Assembly: GCF_003402475.1 (NCBI RefSeq)
Contig: NZ_BFAB01000013.1
Location: 79,551-143,550 of the forward strand
Direction: 5' to 3'
Length of the DNA: 64,000 nt
DNA from: Mycobacterium sp. MFM001
GTDB lineage: Bacteria; Actinomycetota; Actinomycetes; Mycobacteriales; Mycobacteriaceae
Position 1 is the first letter of the stretch; each line of letters starts with the position of its first letter. The notes beneath the pieces are model-generated. The model saw nothing but the letters and a program-made list of their open reading frames with translations, did not search any database and was not told the origin of the DNA. The position numbers were made by a program, and so were the translations under genes. Shown here piece after piece: positions 25,501 to 40,500 of the stretch.

Positions 25501-28500
25501 CCGTCGCTCAGTTGGCGCTGCGGATCGGCGGGGACGGCAGTGGGCTGCAGCCGTTGCGGCCGGTGGAGCGGCCGGCGGTCATTCCGTTGTCGTTTGCCCA
25601 AAACCGGCTGTGGTTTATCGACCAGTTCCAGGGCCCGTCCCCGGTTTACAACATGGCGACTGCGTTGCGGCTGTCCGGGCGTCTTGACGCCGACGCGCTG
25701 GGTCAGGCGGTGGCCGACGTGGTGGCCCGCCATGAAAGCTTGCGCACCCTGTTCGTCGCACCCGACGGGGTCCCGCAGCAGGTGGTGATGCCGGCGGAGC
25801 AGGCCGACTTCGGCTGGGACGTCGTGGACGCCGCCGGCTGGTCGGCCGACCGGCTCGATGAGGCCATCCATGCGGCAGCACGGCATACCTTCCACCTGGC
25901 CGCCGAAATTCCATTAAGGGCAAGGCTTTTCCGCATCACCGATGTCGAGCACATGTTGGTGATCGTGGTGCACCATATCGCCGCCGACGGCTGGTCGATC
26001 ACTCCGCTGGCGCGTGATCTCAGCGCGGCCTACGCCAGCCGGTGCGCCGGGCAGGCCCCGCAGTGGGACCCGTTGCCGGTGCAGTATGTCGACTACACGT
26101 TGTGGCAGCGGGACCAATTGGGAGTTCTGGACGACCCCGAAAGCCGCATCGCTGCGCAGCTGGGCTATTGGCAAGATGCCCTGGCGGGATTGCCTGAGCG
26201 GCTTGACCTTCCCACCGATCGGCCGTACCCGCCGGTCGCCGATCACCTGGGCGCCCGGGTGGCCGTGCAGTGGCCGGCCGAGTTGCAGCAGCGAGTGGCG
26301 CAGGTCGCTCGCGAGCACGACTCGACCAGTTTCATGGTGGTGCAGGCCGCTTTGGCGGTGCTGTTGTCGAAGGTCAGCGCCAGTTCCGATGTGGCCGTGG
26401 GTTTCCCGGTCGCGGGGCGGCGCGATCCCGCACTCGATGAGTTGGTTGGGTTTTTCGTCAACACCTTGGTGCTGCGGATGGATCTGTCCGGGGATCCCAC
26501 AGTGGCTGAGCTGTTGGCGCAGGTGCGTCAACGCAGCCTGGCCGCCTACGAGAACCAAGACGTGCCCTTCGAGGTGCTGGTGGAGCGGCTCAATCCCAGT
26601 CGCAGCCTGACCCACGCCCCGCTGGTGCAGGTGCTGTTGGCATGGCAGAACTTCACCGGGCACAGCGATCCCGCGGCGGGGATGGGGTTGGGCGACGTGC
26701 AGGTCACGCCGCTGCCGGTCAACACTCAGACCGCCCGTATGGACCTGTCGTTCTCACTGAACGAATACTGGAGCGACGCAGGCGATCCCGCCGGGATCGT
26801 CGGCGAGGTGGAATTTCGCACCGACGTTTTCGACCCGCAAAGCATCCAAACCCTCACCGAGCGGTTGCGGCGGATGTTGGTGGCCATCACCGCCGAGCCC
26901 ACCCGACGCGTCTCGTCGCTCGATGTTCTCGACGACGTCGAGCGGACCCGCCTGGATGAGATCGGTAATCGGGCGGCACTGACCGCATCCACGCCTACGC
27001 CGGTATCGATTCCGGTGTTGTTCGCCGAGCAGGTGGCGCGAGCCCCGGAGGCGGTGGCGATCAGCTGTCAAGGCCGCTCGATGACCTACCGTGAGCTCGA
27101 CGAGGCCGCTAATCGGTTGGCGCACCTGCTGATTGATCGGGGAGCGGGTCCCGGTACCTGTGTGGGATTACTGTTCTCCCGGTCGGCCGAGGCAATCGTC
27201 TCGATCCTGGCGGTGCTGAAGACCGGCGCGGCTTATCTGCCGATCGACCCGGTGCTGCCGGCGTCGCGGGTCGGCTTCATGCTCGCCGACGCCACCCCGA
27301 TCGCCGTCATCACCACCGCGGGGCTTGCCGACCGGCTCGACGGGCACGACGTGGCGGTCATCGATGTCAACGACCCCTCCGTGTGTGCCCAACCCAACAC
27401 AGCACTTCCCGCGCCCTCACCCGATGACATCGCCTACCTGATCTACACCTCGGGTACCACCGGCGTGCCCAAGGGAGTGGCCATCGCCCACCACAACGTC
27501 ACCCGACTGATGGAGTCGCTGGATCCGGGTTTGGCTGCGCCGGAGCAAGTTTGGACGCAGTGGCACTCCTACAGCTTCGACATCTCGGGTTGGGAGATCT
27601 TCAGCGCTCTGCTGCAGGGGGGCCGGCTGGTGGTGGTGCCCGAGTCGGTGGCGGCCTCACCGGACGACTTCCACGCCTTGCTTGTTTCCGAGCAGGTCAG
27701 CATCTTGTGCCAAACGCCTTCTGCGGTAGGCGTTCTCGCCCCTGAGGGGTTGGAGTCGACCAAGTTACTGGTAGGCGGTGAGGCTTGCTCGCCCGAATTG
27801 GTGGATCGCTGGGCGTCCGGCGGCCGGGTGATGATCAACGAATACGGCCCCACCGAGACCACCATGTGGGTGACGTTGAGTGCGCCCCTGACACCGGGGT
27901 CGGCAGTGGTACCGATCGGTTCACCGGTGCCAGGGGCGTCCTTGTTCGTCCTGGACGGCTGGTTGCGTCCGGTGCCGATCGGGGTGATCGGCGAGTTGTA
28001 CGTGGCCGGCGCCGCGGTGGGCTGCGGGTATTGGCGCCGGGCCGGGCTGACCGCGTCGCGGTTTGTGGCCTGTCCGTTCGGTGGTGCGGGACAACGGATG
28101 TATCGCACCGGCGATCTGGTCCGCTGGGGTGCTGACGGGCAGCTGCAATATCTTGGCCGTGCCGACGAGCAGGTCAAGGTCCGCGGGTATCGCATCGAGC
28201 TCGGCGATATCCAGGCGGCGTTGGCTGCCTGCGACGGGGTAGAGCAGGCGGTGGTGATCGTCCGCGAAGACCGCCCCGGCGACAAGCGGCTGGTGGGCTA
28301 CGTGACCGGGACGGCCGACCCCGCGGCGACGCGCGCCGCACTGGCACCGCGGCTGCCCGAGTACATGGTGCCCGCGGCGGTGGTGGTACTTGACTCGTGG
28401 CCATTGACTGTCAACGGCAAACTCGACAAGCGGGCGCTGCCCGCTCCGGAATACACCGATGCCGATCGGTACCGCGCCCCCGGCAACGCCATAGAGGAGG

Positions 28501-31500
28501 TCTTGGCCGGCATCTACGCCCAGGTTCTCGGCCTGGACCAGGTGGGCGTCGACGACTCCTTCTTTGATCTGGGCGGTGATTCGCTATCGGCAATGCGCTT
28601 GGTCGCGGCGGTCAATACCGGCCTGGATGCCGGGCTTTCGGTGCGTGCGGTGTTCGAGTCGCCGACGGTGGCCCAATTGGCGCCCAGGATCGGCGGAGAC
28701 GCCGGTCGGCTGGAGCCGTTGCGACCGGTGGAGCGGCCATCCGTTATTCCGTTGTCGTTTGCACAAAACCGGTTGTGGTTTATCGACCAGTTGCAGGGGC
28801 CCTCACCGGTCTACAACATGGCGACCGCATTGCGGTTGAGCGGCCAAGTTGACGCCGACGCGCTGGGCCAAGCCGTGGCGGACGTGGTGGCCCGGCATGA
28901 AAGTCTGCGCACTTTGTTCGCCGCGCACGAGGGCGTCCCGCAGCAGGTGGTACTGCCCGCCGAGCGGGCCGACTTCGGTTGGGACGTCGTGAATGCCACC
29001 GGCTGGCCGGCTGGGCGGCTCGATGAGGCTATCGATGCCATAGCTCGTCATACCTTTGACTTGGCCAACGAGATCCCCTTGCGGGCAACGCTTTTCCGAA
29101 TCGCCGATGACGAACACATCTTGGTGGCGGTAGCGCACCATATCGCCGCGGATGGCTGGTCGATCACCCCGTTGGTGCGTGATCTGGCGGTGGCGTATGC
29201 CAGCCGGTCTGCCGGACAGCCTCCCGACTGGGCGCCATTGCCGGTGCAGTACGCCGATTACACGCTGTGGCAGCGCGCGCAACTGGGGAACCTGGAGGAC
29301 AGCGACAGCCGCATCTCCTCGCAGTTGACTTACTGGGAGCAGGCGCTGGCAGGGATACCCGAGCGGCTGCAGTTGCCTACCGATCGACCCTATCCGCCGA
29401 TTGCTGATCAGCGCGGCGCCCGGGTGAACGTGGACTGGCCGGCGGAGTTGCAGCAGCGGATCGCGCAGGTGGCTCGTGAGCACAACGCGACCAGCTTCAT
29501 GGTGGTGCAGGCCGCCCTGGCCGTGTTGTTGTCGAAACTGAGCGCCAGTTCCGATGTGGCGGTGGGGTTCCCAGTCGCCGGGCGGCGGGATCCCGCCCTC
29601 GATGACTTGGTGGGCTTTTTCGTCAACACGTTGGTGCTGCGCGCTGATCTGACCGGGGACCCCACTGTCGCCGAGTTTTTGGCCCAGGTGCGCTCCCGCA
29701 GCCTGAATGCCTACGAGCACCAGGACGTGCCCTTCGAGGTGCTGGTGGAGCGGCTCAACCCGACCCGGTCGCGGACTCACCACCCGTTGGTACAGGTGCT
29801 GTTGGCCTGGCAGAACAACACGACCGCCGAGCTGGCATTGGGTGATTTGCGGATCACTCCGTTGCCGGTCGACACCCATACCGCCCGAATGGATCTCGCA
29901 TTTTCTCTGACCGAGCGCTGGAGCGAGACTGGTGAGCCCGCCGGAATCGGTGGCGAAGTCGAGTTCCGCACCGACGTGTTCGACGCCGACAGCATCGAAA
30001 CACTGATCAAGCGGCTGGCACGGGTGTTGACGGCGCTCACCGCCGACCCGACGCGACCGCTGTCGTCGATCGACGTGCTCGATGACGCTGAGCGTGCGCT
30101 GTTGGATGAGATGGGCAACCGCGCGACATTGACTCGGCCCGTGCCACCGGCGGCCTCGGTGCCCGCGTTGTTCGCCGAGCAGATGGCGCGCATGCCCGAC
30201 GCAGTGGCGGTCAGCTGCCAAGGGCGCTCGATGACTTACCGTGAGCTTGACGAGGCGTCGAATCAGTTGGCGCACTTGCTGGTTGCGCAGGGCGCGGGAC
30301 CGGGACAACGCGTCGCGGTGCTGTTTTCCCGGTCAGCCGAGGCTGTCGTCGCGATCCTCGCAGTGCTGAAAACCGGTGCGGCGTATCTGCCGATCGACCC
30401 GGCACTACCGGATGCCCGCCTCGAATTCATGCTTTCCGATGCGGCACCGATTGCCGCGGTCACCACAGGCGCGGTGGCCGGGCGACTGGCCGGGCATGAC
30501 CTGTCCGTCGTCGACCTCGACGACCCAGTCGTGCATGCTCAGCCCACTGCCGCGCTACCGGCGCCGGCTTCCGACGACATCGCGTACCTGATCTACACGT
30601 CCGGGACCACCGGGAAACCGAAAGGTGTTGCGGTTACTCACCGCAACGTGACTCAGCTGCTCGAGTCCCTGGACTCCGGCCTGCCGGCAGGGGCGTGGAC
30701 GCAGTGCCACCCCTATATCTTCGACTTCTCGGTGCTGGAGCTCTGGGGTGCGTTGCTGCGCGGCGGACGGCTGGTGGTGGTGCCCGAGTCGGTGGCAGCG
30801 TCGCCGGACGACTTCCACGCGTTGCTGGCGCGCGAACAGGTCAGCGTGCTGACCCAAACCCCGTTCGCAGTGGCGGCGCTCTCGCCGGTGATTGCTGGGT
30901 CGGCAGCATTGCTGGTGGGCGGTGAGGCCTGCCCGGCCGAGGTGGTGGATCGGTGGGCACCCGGGCGGGTGATGGTCAATGCCTACGGCCCGACCGAGAT
31001 CACGGTTTATGCGGCGATCAGCGCGCCTTTGGTTCCGGGATCTGGTGCACCAATCGGTTCGCCGGTGCCAGGGGCGGCGCTGTTTGTGCTCGACAGCTGG
31101 TTGCGTCCGGTACCGCCAGGCGTGGCCGGGGAGTTGTATGTGGCCGGGCGTGGCGTGGCGTGCGGGTACGTGGGTCGCACCGGGCTGACGGCGTCGCGGT
31201 TTGTGGCCTGCCCCTTCGGCGGGGTTGGTGCGCGGATGTATCGCACCGGGGATCTGGTGCGCTGGCGCGACGACGGTCAGTTGGACTATCTGGGCCGCGC
31301 CGACGAGCAGGTCAAGATCCGCGGGTATCGCATCGAACTCGGCGAAATCCAAACTGCGCTGGCAAGTTTGGACGGTGTCGAGCAGGCGGTGGTGATCGCC
31401 CGCGAAGACCGGCCCGGCGACAAACGGCTCGTGGCTTATGTCACCGGCGCAGCAGAGCCTGCTCAACTACGCGTGAAACTGGCCGAGCGGCTGCCGGCCT

Positions 31501-34500
31501 ACATGGTGCCCGCGGCGGTGGTGACGCTCGACGCATGGCCAATGACGGTGAACGGCAAACTTGACACCCGCGCGCTGCCGGCACCGGAATACTCCGATGC
31601 CGAGCGGTACCGCGCCCCCTCCACCCTCACCGAGGAGATCCTCGCGGGCATCTACGCCGAGGTGCTCGGTGTCGAGAGGGTCGGCGTCGACGACTCCTTC
31701 TTCGATCTCGGTGGCGACTCGCTGTCGGCGATGCGCCTGGTGGCCGCGGTCAACACCACGATGGATGCCGGCCTGGAAGTGCGTACCGTGTTCGACACGC
31801 CGACGGTGGCCCAGTTGGCGCCGCGCATCGGCGGGGACGCCGGCCGGCTCGAGCCGTTGGTGGTCGGCCCGCGGCCCGCGGTGATTCCGTTGTCGTTCTC
31901 CCAGCAGCGATTGTGGTTCATCGACCAGTTCCAGGGACCGTCCCCGGTCTACAACATGGCCACCGCGTTACGGCTGGCCGGGCACCTCAACGTCAACGCG
32001 CTGGGACAGGCATTGGCCGATGTGGTGGGCCGCCACGAAAGCCTGCGCACTCTGTTCGTCGCGCATGAGGGCATCCCTCAGCAGGTGGTGCTGCCGGCCG
32101 AGCGGGCCGACTTCGGTTGGGACGTCGTGGATGCCACGGGCTGGCCGGCAACCCAGATCGATGACGCGATCGGTGCAGCGGCGCGTTACACGTTTGACCT
32201 TGCGACTGAGATACCTTTACAGGCAACGCTTTTCCGTATCGCCGATGACGAGCACGTGCTGGTGGCGGTCGTGCACCACATTGCCGCAGACGGTTGGTCG
32301 ATCACCCCGCTGATGCACGACCTCGGGGTGGCGTACGCCAGCCGCGCCGCCGGGCGCGCCCCCCACTGGAGCCCGTTGCCGGTGCAGTACGCCGACTACA
32401 CGCTGTGGCAGCGCGCTCATCTCGGTGACCTTGACGATCACGAGAGCCGGATCGCCGCACAACTGACCTACTGGGAGCAGGCGCTGGCCGGGATGCCGGA
32501 GCGACTGCAGTTGCCCACCGATCGGCCCTATCCGCCGGTCGCCGATCAGCGCGGCGCCCGGGTGAACGTGGACTGGCCGGCCGAGTTGCAGCAGCAGATC
32601 GCGCGGGTAGCTCGTGAGCACAACGCGACCAGTTTCATGGTCGTGCAGGCCGCCCTGGCGGTGCTGCTGTCCAAGCTGAGCGCCAGTTCCGATGTGGCAG
32701 TGGGATTCCCGGTCGCCGGGCGACGCGATCCCGCGCTCGACGAGTTGGTGGGATTCTTCGTCAACACGTTGGTGCTGCGGGTCGACCTGACCGGCGACCC
32801 CACTCTCGCCGGGGTGCTGGCCCAAGTGCGGCAGCGCAGCCTGGAAGCCTTCGAGCATCAGGATGTGCCGTTCGAGGTACTGGTCGAGCGACTCAACCCG
32901 GTCCGCTCCCTCGCGCATTCCCCGTTGGTCCAGGTGGTGTTGGGCTGGCAGAACTGGCAGGACGAGGATCCCGCGGCCGGGCTGGCGTTGGGTGATCTGC
33001 AGGTGACCCGCCTACCGGTGGACACGCACACCGCGCGAATGGACCTGGCGTTCTTCCTCGGCGAGCACTGGAGCGAGGGCGGGGCGCCCGCCGGCATTCG
33101 CGGGGAGGTGGAATTTCGCACCGACGTGTTCGAGTCTGCCAGCATCGAGGCGCTGATCGAGCGGTTGCGCAGGCTGTTGGTCGCGATGACCACCGACCCG
33201 GTACGGGCTCTCTCCACGGTGAATCTGCTCGATGAGGCAGAACAGGCACGGCTGGATCGTTGGGGCAACCGGGGGGTGTTGGACCAGCCAGCGCCGACGT
33301 CGGTGTCGGTACCGGTGTTGTTCGCCGAGCAGGTGGCTCGCACGCCGGATGCGGTGGCGCTGAGGTGCGGGGGGCGGTCGTGGACCTACCGTGAACTCGA
33401 CGAAGCGTCAAACCAGTTGGCGCACTTGTTGGTTGGTCACGGTGCGGGACCGGGACAGTGTGTGGCACTGCTGTTGTCGCGGTCGGCCGAGGCGATCATT
33501 ACGATCCTGGCGGTGCTGAAAACCGGGGCGGCGTATCTGCCGATCGATCCGGTGCTGCCGGAGGCCCGGATCACGTTCATGCTCGACGATGCCACGCCGA
33601 CCGCCGCGATCACCACCAGCGGCCTGGCCGACCGGCTTCGCGGGCATAGCGCGGTGGTCATCGATGTCAACGACCCTGCCATCGAGACGCAACCCAACAC
33701 GGCACTGCCGGCGCCGCTTCCCGACGATGTCGCTTACCTGATCTACACCTCGGGGACCACCGGGATCCCCAAGTGCGTGGTGGTGACTCACCACAATGTG
33801 ACCCAGCTGCTGGAGTCAGTGAATCACGGTTTGGATGCGCCGAACCGGGTGTGGTCGCAGGCTCATTCCTATGGCTTCGACATCTCCGGCTGGGAGATCT
33901 TCGGTGCTTTGCTGCATGGTGGGCGATTGGTGGTGGTGCCGGAAGCAGTGGCGGCCTCACCGGGAGACTTCCACGCTTTGATCGTCGGCGAGCAGGTCAG
34001 TGTTTTGTGCCAAACCCCGTCTGCCGTAGGGGTTCTCACCCCTGAGGGTTTGGAGTCGACGGAGTTGCTGGTGGGGGGTGAGGCCTGCCCGGCCGAGGTG
34101 GTGGATCGGTGGGCGCCCGGGCGGATGATGGTCAACGCCTACGGTCCGACCGAGACCACGATGTGGGTGACGCTCAGCGCGCCGCTCACGGCGGGCACGG
34201 GCGCGGTGCCGATCGGATCGCCGACGTCCGGGGCGGCGTTGTTCGTGCTGGATGGCTGGTTGCGTCCGGTGCCGGTCGGCGTGGTCGGTGAGCTGTATGC
34301 AGCCGGTCGTGGCGTTGCGTGTGGGTATGGGGGTCGGTCCGGGTTGACGGCGTCGCGATTTGTGGCCTGTCCATTCGGCGGCGTCGGATCGCGGATGTAT
34401 CGCACCGGGGATCTGGTGCGCTGGGGTGCCGATGGACAGTTGCAATATCTCGGCCGCATCGACGAGCAGGTCAAAATCCGCGGCTATCGCATCGAACTCG

Positions 34501-37500
34501 GCGAGGTCCAGACGGCGCTGGCAGCTCTGGACGGGGTGCAGCAGGCGGCGGTGATCGCCCGCGAGGACCGCCCGGGCGACAAGCAGCTGGTGGGCTATTT
34601 CACCGGGACGGCCGACCCGGCCACCGTGAAAGCCGCACTGGCCGAGCGGCTGCCGGCCTACATGGTGCCGGTGGCGTTGGTGGCGTTGGAGGCCCTGCCG
34701 CGGACGGTCAACGGCAAACTCGACAAGCGCGCCCTGCCGGCGCCGGAGTACCAGGACGCCGACCACTACCGCGCACCCACCACTGCGGTCGAGGAGATCC
34801 TGACCGGTATCTACGCCCACGTCCTCGGCGCCGATCGGGTCGGGATCGACGACTCCTTCTTCGATCTGGGTGGCGATTCACTGTCGGCGATGCGCTTGGT
34901 CGCCGCGGTCAATGCCAGCCTGGATGCGGGCCTTTCGGTGCGGACGGTGTTCGAGGCGCCGACGGTGGCTCAACTGGCGCCCCGCATTGGCGGGGACGGG
35001 AAGCGGCTGGAGCCGCTGCGGCCGGCGGAGCGGCCGGCAGTCGTGCCGCTGTCGTTTGCGCAGAGCCGGTTGTGGTTCATCGACCAACTGGAAGGGCCGT
35101 CACCGGTTTACAACATTGCGGTGGCGCTGCGGATGGCCGGGGATCTCGATGCCGATGCGCTGGGTCAAGCGTTGGCCGATGTGGTGGGCCGCCATGAAAG
35201 CCTGCGCACACTGTTCGCGGCGCCCGGCGGCATACCGCAGCAGCTGGTAATCCCCGTCGAGCGAGCCGATTTCGGCTGGCAGGTGGTGGACGCCACCGGT
35301 TTGCCCGCAACCCGGCTGGGCGAGGCCGTCGAGGCCGCGGCGCGTTACAGCTTCAATCTGGCAGTCGAAATCCCATTGCGTGCAACACTTTTCCGTGTCA
35401 CCGACGATGAGCACGTGTTGGTGACGGTGGTGCACCATATCGCCGCCGACGGCTGGTCGACCACCCCGCTGGTGCGTGACTTGGGCGTCGCGTATGCCAG
35501 CCGGTCCGCCGGACACGCTCCCGACTGGAACCCGTTGGCGGTGCAATACGCCGACTACACGCTGTGGCAACGCGCACAGTTCGGCGACCTCGACGATGAC
35601 AACAGCCCCATCGCCTCCCAGTTGGCTTACTGGGAACGGGCGCTGGCCGGGATGCCCGGACGGCTCCAGTTGCCCACCGATCGGCCCTACCCGCCGGTTG
35701 CCGATTACCGCGGCGCCCGCGTGGCCGTGGAGTGGCCTGTCGAGTTGCAGCAACAGCTGGCCCGGGTGGCGCGTGAGCACAACGCCACCAGCTTCATGGT
35801 GATCCAGGCCGCCCTGGCGGTGCTGCTGTCCAAGCTCAGCGCCAGTTCCGATGTGGCCGTTGGCTTCCCGGTCGCGGGACGGCGTGACCGGGCCCTGGAT
35901 GAGTTGGTCGGCCTGTTCGTCAACACCTTGGTGTTGCGGGTCGAATTGAGCGGCGATCCCACTCTGGCCGAGGTGCTGGCCCAGGTGCGACAGCGCAGTC
36001 TGGAGGCGTTCGAGCATCAGGACGTGCCCTTCGAGGTGCTGGTGGAGCGGCTCAACCCCAGCCGGTCACTGAACCACTCCCCGCTGGTTCAGGTGCTGTT
36101 GGCCTGGCAGAACTGGCAGGACCGGAACCCCGTCGGCCAGGAGGCGTTGGGCGAGCTCCAGGTTACTCAGCTGCCGGTCGACACCCGCACCGCGCGAATG
36201 GATCTGGCGTTTTTCCTGGCCGACCGGTGGAGCGAGGCCGGAGAGCCGGCCGGGATCGGTGGGGAAGTGGAATTTCGCACCGACGTGTTCGACGCGGCCA
36301 GCATCGAGGCGCTGATCGAGCGGTTGGAGCACGTCTTGGTCGCCATCACCGCGGACCCGTCGCAAGCACTCTCCACGGTAGATCTGCTCGATCCCGCCGA
36401 ACATGCCCATTTGGACGAGATCGGCAACCGGATTGTGCTGACCCAGCCGGTGAGCGCGCCGATGTCGATTCCGATGTTGTTCGCCGAGCAGGTGGCACGC
36501 ACACCGGAAGAGGTGGCGCTGACATGCGGCGAAAACTCGTGGACTTACCGCGAGCTCGACGAGGCGACAAACCGATTGACGCACTTGCTGGTTGCCCGGG
36601 GCGCAGGCCCGGGACACTGCGTGGCCCTGCTGTTGCCCCGGTCGGCCGAGGCGATCATGACAATTCTGGCGGTGCTGAAAACCGGGGCGGCTTATCTGCC
36701 GATCGACCGCGCACTGCCGGCGGCGCGGATCGGGTTCATGCTCGACGATGCCGCGCCGACTGCCGCGGTCACGACCGCTGATCTCGCCGGCCGGCTCGAC
36801 GGGCATGACGTCGCCATCATCGACATCCACGATCCGCGCATCGCTACCTACCCGGCCACGAGTTTGCCATGGCCGACCGCCGACGATATCGCCTACCTGA
36901 TCTACACCTCGGGCACCACCGGCGTCCCCAAAGGTGTTGCCATCACCCACCACAACGTCACCCAGCTGTTGGAACCGCTGGGCTGGAGTCTGGCGGAGCC
37001 AGGGCAAGTGTGGTCGCAGTGGCACTCGTATAGCTTCGACATCTCGGGCTGGGAGATCTTCGGTGCACTGCTGCACGGCGGGCGCCTGGTGGTGGTGCCC
37101 GAGTCGGTGGCCGGTTCACCGGATGACTTGCACGCGTTGCTGATTGCCGAACACGTCGACGTGTTGAACCAAACCCCGTCCGCAGTGGGGATGCTGTCAC
37201 CGCAGGGATTGGAGTCGGTGGTCTTGATGGTGGGCGGTGAGGCCTGCCCGCCCGAGCTGGTAGACCGCTGGGCGTCCGACGGGCGAGTGATGATCAATGC
37301 CTACGGCCCGACCGAGACGACGATGTGGGCGGCGATCAGTCCGCCATTGGCACCGGGATCGGGCGTGCCGATCGGCTCGCCGGTGCCGGGCGCGGCGTTG
37401 CTTGTGCTCGACGCGTGGCTGCGTCCGGTGCCGGCCGGGGTGGTCGGCGAATTGTATGTCGGCGGTGACGCGGTGGGCTGCGGGTATTGGCGCCGCGGCC

Positions 37501-40500
37501 CGTTGACGGCGTCGCGGTTCGTGGCGTGCCCGTTCGGCGGACTGGGGTCGCGGATGTATCGCACCGGGGACCTGGTGCGCTGGCGTCCCGACGGACAGCT
37601 CGACTATCTGGGCCGCACCGACGAGCAGGTCAAGGTCCGCGGGTATCGCATCGAACTCGGCGAAATCCAGGCGGCACTGGCGAGTTTGGACGGCGTCGAG
37701 CAGGCAGCGGTGGTCGCCCGCGAGGACCGTCCCGGCGACAAGCAACTGGTGGGCTATGTGACCGGAATCGTCGACCCGGCCGCGGCGCGCACAAGGCTTG
37801 CCGAGCGGCTACCGGAGTACATGGTGCCGGCGGCGGTGGTGGTGATGGATGCGTTGCCGTTGACCGTCAACGGCAAACTCGACAAACGGGCGCTGCCCGC
37901 ACCGGAATACGGCGATGTCGGTCGGTACCGTGCCCCGGCCACCCTCACCGAGGAGATCCTGGCCGGCATCTATGCCCAGGTGCTGGGACTGCAGCGGGTT
38001 GGCATCGACGACTCCTTCTTCGACCTGGGCGGCGACTCGCTGTCGGCGATGCGCCTGGTGGCGGCGGTCAACGCTGGCCTCGATGCCGGACTTTCGGTGC
38101 GCACCGTGTTCGAGGCGCCGACGGTGGCCCAGTTGGCGCCGCGGATCGGTGAGGATGCTGTTCGGCTGGAACCGCTGACAGCGCAACAGCGGCCGGCGGT
38201 GGTGCCCTTGTCGTTTGCGCAAAACCGGTTGTGGTTCATCGACCAGTTGCAAGGACCCTCGCCGGTCTACAACATGGCGGTGGCGTTGCGGCTGTACGGC
38301 GAGCTCGACGTCGACGCGCTGGGCCAAGCCTTGGCAGACGTGGTGGGCCGCCATGAAAGCCTGCGCACCGTGTTCGTCGCGCCCGACGGCGTCCCCCAGC
38401 AGGTGGTTGTTCCCGTCGAGCGCGCCGATTTTGCTTGGCAGGTCGTGGATGCCGCCGGCTGGCCGGAAAGCCAGTTGGGTGACGCGATCGACATGGCGGT
38501 TCGTCACAATTTCGACCTGTCAGGCGAAATACCATTCCGCGCAACGCTTTTCAGCGTTACCGACGACGAGCACGTGTTGGTCGCAGTGGGCCATCACATT
38601 GCCGCCGACGGCTGGTCGATCACCCCGCTGGTGCGTGATCTTGGCGTGGCCTACGCGAGCCGTTCCGCCGGGCGCGTCCCCGACTGGCGCCCGCTGCCCG
38701 TGCAGTACGCCGACTACACGCTGTGGCAACGCGCCCAGTTGGGAGACCTCGACGACACCGACAGTCCCATTGCCGCTCAACTGGACTACTGGGAACATGC
38801 GCTTGCCGGGATGCCCGAGCGGCTGCAGTTGCCCACTGACCGGCCGTATCCGGCGATTGCCGACCAGCGCGGCGCCCGCGTGGCCGTGGACTGGCCGGCC
38901 GAGTTGCAGCAGCGGATCGCGCAGGTGGCCCGTGAACACAACGCCACCAGCTTCATGGTGGTCCAGGCCGCCCTGGCGGTGCTGCTGTCCAAGCTCAGCG
39001 CCAGTTCCGATGTCGCAGTGGGCTTCCCGATCGCCGGGCGCCGAGACCCGGTGCTCGACGACTTGGTGGGTTTCTTTGTCAACACGTTGGTGTTGCGAGT
39101 AGACCTGGCCGGCGATCCCAGTGTCGACGAACTCATTGCTCAGGTACGACAGCGCAGCCTGGCCGCCTACGAACACCAGGACGTACCGTTCGAGGTGCTG
39201 GTGGAGCGGCTCAACCCCACCCGAAACCTGACGCATCACCCGCTGGTCCAGGTGATGTTGGCATGGCAAAACTGGCAGAACAACGATCCTGCCGAGTTGG
39301 CCCTGGGTGACCTGCACGTCAGGCAGTTGCCGCTCGACACCCGAACCGCCCGCATGGACCTCGCGTTCTCGCTTGGTGAACGCTGGAGCGACGCCGGTGA
39401 ACCCGCGGGGATCGGCGGCGACGTGGAGTTCCGCACCGACGTATTCGACGCGGCCGGCATCGAGGCAATGATCGACCGGCTGCAGCGGGTCTTGGTCGCC
39501 ATGACCGCCGAACCCACCCGGCGGCTCTCGACGGTGGACCTGCTCGACGCTGACGAGTACGCCCGCCTGGATGAGATCGGCAACCGGGCAGTGCTGATGC
39601 AGCCGCCGGGCGCGTCGGTGTCGGTCCCGGCGTTGTTCGCCGAGCAGGTCTCTCGCGCTCCCGAGGCGGTGGCGCTGACATACGGCGAGAACTCGCGGAC
39701 TTACCGCGAGCTCGACGAGGCGTCAAATCGGTTGGCGCACTTGCTGGCTGCGCAGGGCGCTGGTCCGGGACAGTGCGTGGCGCTGGTGTTGTCGCGGTCG
39801 GCCGAAGCGATCGTGGCGATCCTGGCAGTCCTGAAAACCGGGGCGGCGTACCTGCCGATCGACCCGGCGCTGCCCGCGGTCCGGATCGGTTTCATGCTCG
39901 ACGACGCGGCACCGATGGCCGTGATCACCACCAGCGGGCTGGCCGACCGGCTCGACGGGCATGACGTAGCCGTCGTCGATGTCCACGACCCACGCATCGC
40001 CGGCTACCCGGCCACGGGTCTGCCGGGGCCGGTTCCCGACGACATCGCTTATTTGATCTACACCTCGGGCACCACCGGCGTCCCGAAAGGTGTTGCCATC
40101 ACCCATCGCAACGTCACTCAGCTGATGGGCTCGCTGGACGCCGGCCTGCCTGCGACAGGGGTTTGGCCGCAGTGCCACTCGCTGGCGTTCGACGTGTCGG
40201 TGTGGGAGATCTTCGGTGCGCTGCTGCGCGGCGGGCGGGTCGTGGTGGTGCCGGAGTCGGTGACCGCCTCCCCGGAGGACTTGCACGACGTGCTGGTTGC
40301 CGAACACGTCAGTGTGCTGACCCAGACTCCGACCGCGGTCTCGATGCTCCCCGACAAGGGTTTGGAGTCAACGGCATTGGTGATGGCCGGTGAGGCCTGC
40401 CCGGCCGAGGTGGTGGACCGCTGGGCGCCGGGCCGGCTGATGCTCAACGCCTATGGCCCGACCGAGACCACGATGTGCGTGGCGATCAGTGCCCCGCTGA

